Shown here piece after piece: positions 7,868-15,167 of a stretch of 24,665 nt of DNA; position 1 is the first letter of the stretch, and each line of letters starts with the position of its first letter. The stretch lies in contig JAZNFW010000008.1 of assembly GCA_045576175.1 (NCBI GenBank), forward strand, positions 1 to 24,665. Reading direction: 5' to 3'. This stretch comes from RGIG8748 sp045576175. GTDB lineage: Bacteria; Bacillota; Clostridia; UMGS1810. A program made the translations under genes and the position numbers. The notes below the pieces were generated by a model, which was not told the DNA's origin, did not search any database, and saw only the letters and a program-made list of their open reading frames with translations.

Positions 7868-8905
7868 TTATTTAACCTTTACCCTGCTCCACAAATCTGT
7901 GTGCTTTTTTGCAAGGTCTGCATCGTATGTGAAGATTTCCATATTTTCAAGCTTTGTTATATCGGGATAACGAAGTGTATCGTTTTTTATTTCATCTGCC
8001 AAAAGCTCTCTGCCTGCAGTGTTTGCAGTGGAGTAACCTATATATTCTGCATTCATTTTGGCAATTTCGGGACGGCACATAAAGTCTATAAAAAGCTCCG
8101 CTTCCTTCTGATGCTTACTGGTCTTGGGTATTACCATACTGTCAAACCAGAGATTTGAGCCTTCCTTGGGCACGGAATATGCCAGAGAATCATTAAGGTC
8201 CATACAGTAGAAAGCATCGCCCGACCAGGCAATAGTCATAGCACCCTCGTTTGCAATCATCTTGTCTTTTACTTCGTCACCGCAGTAAGCCTTAACAAGA
8301 GGTTTCTGCTTTATAAGGGCGTTTTCTGCTGCTTTAAGCTCTGAGTCATCCTGACTGTTCATAGAATATCCAAGGCTCTTTAAGGTTATGGATATCATAT
8401 CCCTCTCGGAATCGAGCATAAATATTTTGCCCTTGTACTTTTCGCTGAACATAGCTTGCCAGCTATCCATATCGCCACTATCTACCATATCCTTATTGTA
8501 GAGAATTCCCATTGTGCCCCACATATAAGGAACGCTGTAGAGAGCATTTTTGTCGTAATCAAGTCCTTTGAACTCGTCGCCTATATTTTTGTAGTTGGGA
8601 ATGTTGTCAAAGTTGATTTCAAGGAGCATATCCTCCTCAATCATACGCTCAACCATATAGTCAGACGGGAACACAACATCATAGGCAGTTCTGCCTGCCA
8701 TAACCTTAGCATGCATCTCCTCGTTTGTATAGAAGGTTTCATAATTTACTCTTATGTCGGGATATTCCTTCTCGAACAAATCCAAAACCTCTTCGTCTAT
8801 ATAATCGCCCACATTGTACACATATATTGTTGTTTTCTTTTCACAGCCTGTGAAAAACGAAAGCACAATAAGTACACAAACAAACAAGCAGAGAATTTTT
8901 TTCAT
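7868..8905 (-). CDS. potD: Spermidine/putrescine-binding lipoprotein
   Basis: This 345-residue extracellular solute-binding protein serves the polyamine ABC importer. A short hydrophobic signal segment ends at Cys21 (FFTGC), which marks a lipoprotein anchored to the outer face of the membrane. Residues matching the polyamine contacts of E. coli PotD are present: Trp227 in IAWSGDAF, Trp253 and Asp255 in NLWFDSM, and acidic residues around Asp165-Asp169. This supports polyamines rather than sugars or iron as ligand; spermidine versus putrescine cannot be told. It is the last gene of the pot operon, 11 nt after potC, with AGGAGG before its ATG. Confidence 0.93.
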   Translation of the reverse strand: MKKILCLFVCVLIVLSFFTGCEKKTTIYVYNVGDYIDEEVLDLFEKEYPDIRVNYETFYTNEEMHAKVMAGRTAYDVVFPSDYMVERMIEEDMLLEINFDNIPNYKNIGDEFKGLDYDKNALYSVPYMWGTMGILYNKDMVDSGDMDSWQAMFSEKYKGKIFMLDSERDMISITLKSLGYSMNSQDDSELKAAENALIKQKPLVKAYCGDEVKDKMIANEGAMTIAWSGDAFYCMDLNDSLAYSVPKEGSNLWFDSMVIPKTSKHQKEAELFIDFMCRPEIAKMNAEYIGYSTANTAGRELLADEIKNDTLRYPDITKLENMEIFTYDADLAKKHTDLWSRVKVK

Positions 8906-8916
8906 TTTTCTACCTC

Positions 8917-9717
8917 CTAATTTATAAGTACATTGGATTCTTTGTCCTTAGATGTTCGCTTGTTTAATATAAACAGAAGAAGCATTATAACCACAAACAT
9001 CACAGTAGACAGAGCGTTTATCTTGGGGTTGAGCCTTTTGGCTGTGGTGTAAACATATATAGAAAGATTGCTTACGCCGTTGCCGGTTGTAAAAAAGCTT
9101 ATTACAAAATCATCTATAGAAAGGGTAAATGCCATAAGAAGTCCGTTTATTATACCCGGCATTATCTCGGGAAGAACTACATTTTTAAACGCATACCACG
9201 GCTTTGCACCAAGATCCACCGCCGCTTCGTACAGATTGTTGTCAAGTCCTACGAGCTTTGGCGTAACAGAGAGTATTACATACGGGATATTAAATGTAAT
9301 ATGCGCAAGTAGCATAGTAAGCATACCGCTTGGTATATTGAGTGCTATAAAGAGCATCATAAGCGACACACCTATTACAAGCTCACTCGATACCATTGGG
9401 ATATTTGTTACGGCGTTTATTATATTTCTTAATCTTTTCTTTCTGAAGCCGTGAATTCCTATTGCCGCGGCAGTTCCTATAACACAGGATATGACTGCCG
9501 AAAGCACACCCACAATAAGCGTGGTAGACAGCGCCGACATAAGAGAGGAATCGTTTAGCATCTCAACATACCACTTAAACGAAAATCCGCCCCACACACC
9601 TCTTGACTTTGCCTCGTTGAAGGAAAAGACCATAAGTATTACAATCGGCACATATAAAAACATAAACATAAGGTATAAATATACGCTTTCAATAGCTCTT
9701 TTAAGCTTTGCTTTCAC
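8917..9717 (-). CDS. potC: Polyamine ABC transporter permease PotC
   Basis: This 266-residue inner-membrane permease has about six hydrophobic segments and the conserved cytoplasmic loop EAAVDLGAKPWYAF (around residues 164-177), which docks onto the ATPase PotA. The sequence DDFVISFFTTG in the last third is typical of PotC. The start is a GTG (9715-9717) preceded by GGTGAG. The gene begins 19 nt after the potB stop. Its TAG stop overlaps the SD of potD, which suggests tight co-translation. Confidence 0.94.
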   Translation of the reverse strand: MKAKLKRAIESVYLYLMFMFLYVPIVILMVFSFNEAKSRGVWGGFSFKWYVEMLNDSSLMSALSTTLIVGVLSAVISCVIGTAAAIGIHGFRKKRLRNIINAVTNIPMVSSELVIGVSLMMLFIALNIPSGMLTMLLAHITFNIPYVILSVTPKLVGLDNNLYEAAVDLGAKPWYAFKNVVLPEIMPGIINGLLMAFTLSIDDFVISFFTTGNGVSNLSIYVYTTAKRLNPKINALSTVMFVVIMLLLFILNKRTSKDKESNVLIN

Positions 9718-9736
9718 TTACAATCTCACCGCCAAT

Positions 9737-10585
9737 TTAGAATATTGCCATCTGCTTATTTCCTTTGTTGAATAAATCCATTATTTTCATAGAAATAAAC
9801 ATAAGCACCATCATAACTATTGCCATACTGGAGCCGTAACCCCAGTCGCTTGCACCAAGAAATTGTCTTTCTATAAGATTTCCCACAAGCATTGTGTGTC
9901 CGCCGCCAAAGATGTTTGAAATATAAAAAGTGGTTATAGACGGAAGGAAAACCATAGTAATCCCTGATACTACACCCGGAAGGCTCATAGGCAGAGTAAC
10001 TTTAAAGAAAACCTTAATGGGATTTGCTCCAAGATCCTCGGCAGCCTCCTTGATGCTTGAGTCTATCTTTACAAGCACTGAATATATAGGAAGTATCATA
10101 AACGGAATAAAGTCATATACCATACCCAGAACAACTGCAGATGTGGTATAGAGTATGCTCACTTTGGGAAGACCAAAAAACACAAGAAGATTGTTTAATA
10201 GTCCGTTGTCCTCAAGTATTGTAAGCCACGAATAGGTCCTTAGCATCATATTCATCCACATAGGCATTACAAAAAGCATAAACATTGTGCTTGACTTTTT
10301 GCCTCTTTTAATACGCTCTTTCTCTCGTTTTGCAAGAATATATGCTACAGGATAGCCAAAGCCCACACAAAACACCGTACTTAAAAGTGCTATATAAAGA
10401 GAATAGCCAAATGTACTAAGATACATAGTGTCGCTAAAAAGCTTTGCATAATTTTGGAGCGAAAAGCCTGCCTGGCCGTTTGTTGTAAATACATTTATAC
10501 TGTAGAGAAATATTATGCCTATAGGCACAAGCACAAAAATGCACATCCATATGAGGTGGGGAAATGACAGAGATTTTTTATACAT
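9737..10585 (-). CDS. potB: Polyamine ABC transporter permease PotB
   Basis: This 282-residue inner-membrane permease partners PotC. It has an N-terminal membrane segment (about residues 9-29), the motif MPMWMNMMLRTYSW typical of PotB, and the ATPase-docking loop EAAEDLGANPIKVFFKVTLP in the second half. The ATG follows GGAGG closely and lies 13 nt past the potA stop. Together PotB and PotC form the channel of the importer. Confidence 0.94.
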   Translation of the reverse strand: MYKKSLSFPHLIWMCIFVLVPIGIIFLYSINVFTTNGQAGFSLQNYAKLFSDTMYLSTFGYSLYIALLSTVFCVGFGYPVAYILAKREKERIKRGKKSSTMFMLFVMPMWMNMMLRTYSWLTILEDNGLLNNLLVFFGLPKVSILYTTSAVVLGMVYDFIPFMILPIYSVLVKIDSSIKEAAEDLGANPIKVFFKVTLPMSLPGVVSGITMVFLPSITTFYISNIFGGGHTMLVGNLIERQFLGASDWGYGSSMAIVMMVLMFISMKIMDLFNKGNKQMAIF

Positions 10586-10598
10586 AAGCCACCTCCGG

Positions 10599-11639
10599 TT
10601 ATACAGATTTCTTCATTACATGGATATCAAAAGGCTTTGCAAATATGCTCACCTTGGTGCCGGGCTCAAAAAGAACGGTATCGTGGATAATCCATCTTTT
10701 GCCGGTGTCGGTAACTACCGCCATTTCGTAGTGAACACCTTTGAATATGGCACTTTCCACCTCGCCCTGAAGCTCTCCCTTGTCGGGTTCTAGAAGATAT
10801 ATATCCTCGGGGCGTATAACAACATCCACCTTTTCATTTTTGCCAAAGCCCCTGTCTACACACTCAAACTTGACTCCCTCAATCTCCACGAGGCAGTCTT
10901 CGAGCATTACAGAATCTATTATGTTACTCTTTCCTATAAAGTCGGCAACATATGCGTTTTTTGGCTCGTTGTATATATCTGTAGGCTTTCCTATCTGCTG
11001 TATTGTGCCTTCTCTCATAACGACCACGGTATCGGACATAGTACGTGCCTCCTCCTGGTCGTGAGTTACATATATAAAGGTAATTCCAAGCTCCTTTTGC
11101 ATATTTTTAAGTTCAAGCTGCATAGACTGACGAAGCTTTAAATCAAGTGCCGCCAAGGGCTCGTCGAGAAGAAGAACAGAAGGCTCATTTACAAGGGCTC
11201 TTGCAATAGCAACTCTCTGCTGCTGACCGCCGGAGAGTGCATTGATACTGCGGTTTTCATAACCCTTTAGATTAACAAGTTCAAGCATTTTGGAAACCTT
11301 TTTCTTTATTTCGTCCTTGGGAAGCTTTCTAAGCTTTAAACCAAAGGCAACATTGTCTGCGACATTAAGATGCGGAAAAAGTGCGTACTTCTGAAAAACA
11401 GTGTTTACAGTCCTCTCATAAGGAGGAACTTTAAGAACGCTCTTGCCCTCAAAGAGAACATCACCGCCATCGGGTGTTTCAAAGCCTGCTATAATTCTAA
11501 GTATCGTGGATTTGCCGCAGCCCGAGGGGCCTAAAAGAGTAACAAACTCATTTTTGTCTATGTATAGATTTATGTCCTTTAAAACCTCGACATCGTCGAA
11601 TGCTTTGCATATATTTTTAAGTTCAATAAGATGCTCCAT
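10599..11639 (-). CDS. potA: Polyamine ABC transporter ATP-binding protein
   Basis: This 346-residue ATPase energises polyamine import. Visible motifs are Walker A GPSGCGKST (37-45), the Q-loop near VFQKYALFPH, signature LSGGQQQ (135-141), Walker B VLLLDE (155-160) and switch His193. A C-terminal TOBE-type domain (about 270-346) fits the PotA/FbpC subgroup. The SD AAAGGAG lies before the ATG, 21 nt after the regulator gene. Neighbouring potBCD identify polyamines as the substrate class. Confidence 0.95.
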   Translation of the reverse strand: MEHLIELKNICKAFDDVEVLKDINLYIDKNEFVTLLGPSGCGKSTILRIIAGFETPDGGDVLFEGKSVLKVPPYERTVNTVFQKYALFPHLNVADNVAFGLKLRKLPKDEIKKKVSKMLELVNLKGYENRSINALSGGQQQRVAIARALVNEPSVLLLDEPLAALDLKLRQSMQLELKNMQKELGITFIYVTHDQEEARTMSDTVVVMREGTIQQIGKPTDIYNEPKNAYVADFIGKSNIIDSVMLEDCLVEIEGVKFECVDRGFGKNEKVDVVIRPEDIYLLEPDKGELQGEVESAIFKGVHYEMAVVTDTGKRWIIHDTVLFEPGTKVSIFAKPFDIHVMKKSV

Positions 11640-11660
11640 TTTAAAGCTCCTTTTTACATT

Positions 11661-12230
11661 TTAAAAGTTTGGCGGAGTGGATACCCAAAGCACACTTGCA
11701 TTGGTCTTTCCGTTATTTTTGATATAGTGAGTCTGGTTGGCTTTGTAATAAAAGCTCTCCTGCTTTTTTACACGAAACTTCTCTTTTCCTAAGTGAAGCG
11801 TAATGCTTCCTGACAGAACAAAACCAAATTCCTCGCCCTCGTGAGGGTCATCAACATAGGATTTTCCGCCGGGAAGAAGTGTAAGGATAATAGGCTCCAT
11901 ATCGTGCTTTTGGGAATTGGGAACTATCCAGTTGACGATATTTCCGTCGTCTTTATTCTCCTTTACAAACACATCGCTTTTGGAAAAAACCACATCTGTG
12001 TCTGCCGCATCGTTGAAGAAATCCTTAAGGTCTGTTCCAAGGCACTGAAGAAGGTCTGAAAGCGTGGATATGGACGGTGATGCCAAATCCCTCTCCACTT
12101 GAGAAATAAAGCCCTTGGAAAGCTCGCATCTGTCTGCAAGTTCTTCTTGTGTAAGATTGTTTTTAATTCTTAATCTCTTAAGCTTACTGCCGATTTCCAT
12201 ACAGGTCGGACACCGCAAATTAGCGGACAC
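11661..12230 (-). CDS. XRE-cupin transcriptional regulator of the pot operon
   Basis: This 189-residue regulator has an N-terminal helix-turn-helix (about residues 13-67, with LTQEELADRCELSKGFISQVERD) and a C-terminal cupin (about 115-185, with GEEFGFVLSGSITLHLG) that probably binds a small ligand. The family is common at the head of polyamine uptake operons and resembles PuuR-type regulators. The GTG at 12228-12230 was chosen because AAAGGAGG lies 6 nt upstream. It adds an N-terminal stretch containing CPTC ahead of the usual MEIGSKLKRLR start. The in-frame ATG at 12198-12200 has no SD. The downstream palindrome in its promoter suggests it represses itself and potABCD, with polyamine as a plausible signal; this is inferred. 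Confidence 0.9.
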   Translation of the reverse strand: MSANLRCPTCMEIGSKLKRLRIKNNLTQEELADRCELSKGFISQVERDLASPSISTLSDLLQCLGTDLKDFFNDAADTDVVFSKSDVFVKENKDDGNIVNWIVPNSQKHDMEPIILTLLPGGKSYVDDPHEGEEFGFVLSGSITLHLGKEKFRVKKQESFYYKANQTHYIKNNGKTNASVLWVSTPPNF

Positions 12231-12313
12231 CCGCTGCCTCCTTTCGTGTAACAAAAACACTAATTTTAAATAATAAGTTTAGTAAAATCTTTAGTATTTA
12301 TTATTAAGTAAAA

Positions 12314-12332
12314 AGTTTAGTTAAACTAAACT
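12314..12332. promoter_or_regulatory. Palindromic operator candidate, TTTAGT half-sites
   Basis: A perfect 19-bp palindrome (AGTTTAGTT, centre A, AACTAAACT) lies about 10-28 nt downstream of the predicted pot transcription start. Extra TTTAGT copies occur at 12278-12283 and 12290-12295, and an overlapping ACTAAA at 12330-12335. The placement suits a repressor that blocks initiation or early elongation. Confidence 0.6.
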
Positions 12333-12347
12333 AAAGCAACAAATATT

Positions 12348-12376
12348 ATTATAATATTTATTCACATCTATGTCAA
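12348..12376 (-). promoter_or_regulatory. Consensus promoter of the XRE-potABCD operon
   Basis: On the minus strand, a perfect TTGACA (12371-12376) and a perfect TATAAT (12348-12353) are separated by 17 bp. Transcription should start near 12341, leaving an AT-rich leader of about 110 nt before the regulator's GTG. Confidence 0.88.
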
Positions 12377-12435
12377 TACAAAAGTCGAAATTTGTTTGGG
12401 TTTTCTGCGTATTTTTAAGCCCCTGTCAAAAAAAG

Positions 12436-12459
12436 AAACCGCCTTAAATAAGGCGGTTT
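12436..12459 (-). terminator. pnp terminator
   Basis: A 10-bp perfect stem (AAACCGCCTT) with a 4-nt loop is followed on the minus strand by C and seven T. It lies just after the pnp stop and is a textbook intrinsic terminator. Confidence 0.92.
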
Positions 12460-12469
12460 AAATTTATTA

Positions 12470-14575
12470 TTACTGCTCAGCGTTTTCCTGTGCTGTCTCA
12501 TTAAGAGCATCTTTTCTGGAAAGATTGTTTCTGCCCATCTTGTCTATTTCAACAAGCTTTACAAGAATTTCGTCTCCCTCGCTTACTACATCCTCAACCT
12601 TGTTTACTCTCTTGTTGTCAAGCTTGGATATGTGAACGAGACCTTCGCGGTTTGGCATGAACTCTACAAAAGCACCAAATTCCATTATTTTGGTAACCTT
12701 GCCCATATAAATCTTGCCAACCTCGGGCTCTGCAACTATGCCCTCGATTGTTGCAAGGGCTCTGTTTGCAGCTTCTGTATCCTCGGAAAGAATAAATACG
12801 GAGCCGTCATCGTTGATATCAATCTTAACGCCGGTGTCTGCAATTATCTTCTGGATTACCTTACCGCCTGTACCTATAACATCCTTAATCTTTTCTACAG
12901 GAACCTTGGTGGTGATAATCTTGGGAGCATACTTGGAAAGCTCGCTTCTTGGAGCATCTATAGCCTTTAACATTACTTCGTCTAAGATATAGTTTCTTGC
13001 AACTCTTGTCTTTTCGAATGCTTCCTTTATTATATCGTAGGTAAGACCGTCTACCTTGATGTCCATCTGGATTGCTGTGATACCGTCTTTTGTACCTGCA
13101 ACCTTAAAGTCCATATCGCCGTAGAAATCCTCTACACCCTGAATATCTACCATTGTCATAAACTCGTCGCCCTTGGTTATAAGACCGCAGGAGATACCTG
13201 CAACGGGAGCCTTAATGGGTACGCCAGCATCCATAAGAGCAAGTGTGCTTCCGCATACAGAGCCCTGTGATGTGGAACCGTTTGAAGAAAGGACCTCGGA
13301 CACAAGTCTTATTGAATAAGGGAATTCCTCTTCGGAGGGAATAACGGGCTTTAATGCTCTTTCTGCAAGTGCACCGTGACCGATTTCTCTTCTTCCGGGT
13401 CCTCTGGACGGCTTTGTTTCACCAACAGAGTATGAGGGGAAATTGTAGTGGTGCATATATCTCTTGGATGTTTCTTCGTCTATACCGTCTATTGTCTGAG
13501 ACTCGCTTACAGCACCGAGTGTAGCAATTGTGAGTACCTGAGTCTGTCCTCTGGAGAAAAGACCTGAACCGTGTGTTCTGGGGAGTATGCCCACACTTGC
13601 ACTAAGAGGTCTTATTTCGTCAATTCCTCTGCCGTCTACTCTCTTGTGGTCCTCTATGAGCCATTTTCTAACGATTTCCTTCTGGATTTTGTAGAAGATT
13701 TCGCCTATTTCGGCATCTCTTCCCTCACCCTCTTCGCCGAGGTGCTCCATAAGTTCATCGGTTAAAACCTTCATTCTTTCGTCACGAATTCTCTTGTCGT
13801 CGGTGTCTATAGCCTCGCAAACTTTATCGTAAGAGAAAGCATATACCTTGTCGTAGAGGTCGTGGTCTACTTCGTGTGCAATATAGGGTTCCTTTTTCTT
13901 TCCTACTTCTGCAACGATTGTGTCTATAAATTCACATATTTTCTTGATTTCCTGATGTGCATAAACGATGGCATCAAACATTACATCTTCTTTTACCTCG
14001 TTTGCACCGGCTTCTATCATAACAACCTTTTCTTTTGTACCTGCAACGGTAACATACATTTCGCTCACTTCACGCTGTGCGAGTGTGGGGTTGATTACAA
14101 ATTCGCCATCTACAAGACCTACAACAACTGCACCAACGGGGCCTGCAAAAGGCATCTCGGAAATGGAGATTGCAATAGAAGCGCCGTTCATGGCACATAC
14201 CTCGGGGGAGTTGTCGATATCTACCGACATAACTGTTGTTACAAGACCTACATCATTTCTGTAGTCCTTGGGGAAAAGCGGTCTTATGGGTCTGTCGATA
14301 ACTCTGGATGTGAGAACTGCCTTTTCGCTGGGTTTTCCCTCTCTCTTTAAAAATCCGCCGGGAATCTTACCTACAGAGTACATCTTCTCCTCGTAGTCAA
14401 CACTTAAGGGGAAGAAATCGATGCCGTCTCTGGGCTTTGCGGATGCTGTTGCTGTAGCAAGAACTACGGTGTCGCCGTATCTTACCATAGCCGCACCGGA
14501 TGCAAGCTGCGCTACTTCGCCGATTTCTACGGTAAAGTCTCTGCCCGCAATCTGGGTTGTGAATGTCTTTTTCAT
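12470..14575 (-). CDS. pnp: Polyribonucleotide nucleotidyltransferase (PNPase)
   Basis: This is a 701-residue phosphorolytic 3'-to-5' exoribonuclease, full length for the family. Domains run in the usual order: a first RNase PH domain (about 1-210), a helical linker (about 235-300), a catalytic second RNase PH domain (about 315-540, with GDMDFKVAGTKDG), a KH domain (about 552-615, with VIGTGGKVIQKI) and an S1 domain (about 622-690, with GAFVEFMPNREGLVHIS). GGAGGA precedes the ATG. It follows rpsO as in many bacteria, but a terminator-like hairpin and a long leader helix lie between them, so its level is probably set after transcription. Confidence 0.97.
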   Translation of the reverse strand: MKKTFTTQIAGRDFTVEIGEVAQLASGAAMVRYGDTVVLATATASAKPRDGIDFFPLSVDYEEKMYSVGKIPGGFLKREGKPSEKAVLTSRVIDRPIRPLFPKDYRNDVGLVTTVMSVDIDNSPEVCAMNGASIAISISEMPFAGPVGAVVVGLVDGEFVINPTLAQREVSEMYVTVAGTKEKVVMIEAGANEVKEDVMFDAIVYAHQEIKKICEFIDTIVAEVGKKKEPYIAHEVDHDLYDKVYAFSYDKVCEAIDTDDKRIRDERMKVLTDELMEHLGEEGEGRDAEIGEIFYKIQKEIVRKWLIEDHKRVDGRGIDEIRPLSASVGILPRTHGSGLFSRGQTQVLTIATLGAVSESQTIDGIDEETSKRYMHHYNFPSYSVGETKPSRGPGRREIGHGALAERALKPVIPSEEEFPYSIRLVSEVLSSNGSTSQGSVCGSTLALMDAGVPIKAPVAGISCGLITKGDEFMTMVDIQGVEDFYGDMDFKVAGTKDGITAIQMDIKVDGLTYDIIKEAFEKTRVARNYILDEVMLKAIDAPRSELSKYAPKIITTKVPVEKIKDVIGTGGKVIQKIIADTGVKIDINDDGSVFILSEDTEAANRALATIEGIVAEPEVGKIYMGKVTKIMEFGAFVEFMPNREGLVHISKLDNKRVNKVEDVVSEGDEILVKLVEIDKMGRNNLSRKDALNETAQENAEQ

Positions 14576-14597
14576 AACTGTTCCTCCTTGTTTTTTG

Positions 14598-14691
14598 ACA
14601 AGCAGAAAAGCTTCTATCAGCAGTTAAATATATGTTCTTTCTTAAAAAACCACATATTTAACTGCTAATTACCGACAGATTTTCCGCTTGT
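14598..14691 (-). promoter_or_regulatory. Long pnp leader helix, RNase III/PNPase control element candidate
   Basis: On the minus-strand RNA, 14680-14691 pairs with 14598-14609 (12 bp), 14674-14679 with 14613-14618 (6 bp), 14651-14666 with 14619-14634 (16 bp), and 14644-14649 with 14635-14640 (6 bp around a 3-nt AAG loop). Only G-U wobbles and small bulges of 3, 7 and 1 nt interrupt it. The helix ends about 8 nt before the pnp SD. E. coli pnp is autoregulated through a similarly placed helix cut by RNase III; the same role here is inferred. Confidence 0.7.
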
Positions 14692-14718
14692 TTTGTAATA
14701 ATAAAAATATGCAAAACA

Positions 14719-14745
14719 GGCAAAGAGGACCAAATCCTCTTTGCC
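14719..14745 (-). terminator. rpsO terminator or attenuator
   Basis: A perfect 11-bp stem (GGCAAAGAGGA) with a 5-nt loop follows the rpsO stop by about 10 nt. The minus-strand sequence after it is TGTTTTGCATATTTTT, so the U-tract is interrupted and termination may be partial, allowing some readthrough into pnp. I found no clear separate pnp promoter. Confidence 0.75.
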
Positions 14746-14756
14746 CGAATTTGTAA

Positions 14757-15020
14757 CTACTTTCTGATGTTGAGTCTTGCAATAAGGGAACGATATCTTT
14801 CGATATCAATCTTTGCAAGGTAGTTTAAGAGAGCTCTTCTCTTACCAACCATCATAAGAAGACCTCTTCTGGAGTGATGGTCCTTCATATTTGACTTTAA
14901 GTGCTCTGTCAAGTGGTTGATGCGGTAAGTAAGAATTGCAACCTGTACTTCGGGAGAACCTGTGTCGCCCTCGTGTGTTGCATACTCACTGATAATTGCC
15001 TGCTTTGTTTCCTTTAACAT
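14757..15020 (-). CDS. rpsO: 30S ribosomal protein S15
   Basis: This 87-residue protein begins MLKETKQAIISEYATHEGDTGSPEVQ and contains HHSRRGLLMMVGKRRALLNYL, both diagnostic for S15. It binds the three-way junction of the central 16S rRNA domain early in small-subunit assembly. AAGGAGG precedes the ATG. It has its own promoter and a structured leader. Order trkH-rpsO-pnp on the minus strand; the trk genes appear to be a separate unit. Confidence 0.98.
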   Translation of the reverse strand: MLKETKQAIISEYATHEGDTGSPEVQVAILTYRINHLTEHLKSNMKDHHSRRGLLMMVGKRRALLNYLAKIDIERYRSLIARLNIRK

Positions 15021-15039
15021 AATTTTTCCTCCTTAAATT

Positions 15040-15102
15040 ACCCCGAAGGGTTTATAATCGCCGCACCACGAAGGAATGGTTGGAGACTCCAAAACCTTAG
15101 TG
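15040..15102 (-). promoter_or_regulatory. Structured rpsO leader, possible S15 autoregulatory site
   Basis: The leader RNA can form a UUCG-capped hairpin (ACCC/GGGT, 15040-15051) just upstream of the SD, a TTGGA/TCCAA hairpin (15080-15092), and an enclosing pairing of 15095-15102 with 15064-15074 through CCTT/AAGG and GTG/CAC. S15 represses its own mRNA through different leader folds in different bacteria. The match to any described fold is not established here. Confidence 0.45.
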
Positions 15103-15121
15103 ACGGGCTGACAACTATGAT

Positions 15122-15150
15122 ATTATAACACAAGATTTTAAACTTGTAAA
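15122..15150 (-). promoter_or_regulatory. rpsO promoter
   Basis: On the minus strand, TTTACA (15145-15150) and a perfect TATAAT (15122-15127) are spaced by 17 bp. Transcription should start near 15115, giving a leader of about 95 nt. Confidence 0.8.
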
Positions 15151-15167
15151 TAGTTTTTTTAATATTT

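Noticed and set aside
12276..12335. CRISPR-like or tandem repeat from the recurring TTTAGT units
   Set aside because: The units are six bases, irregularly spaced and in both orientations, which fits a protein binding region. No spacers or cas genes are present.
13862..14350. 162-codon plus-strand frame inside pnp
   Set aside because: It is a shadow of the conserved pnp frame, very rich in Cys, Tyr and Phe, as expected from antisense reading of a real gene.
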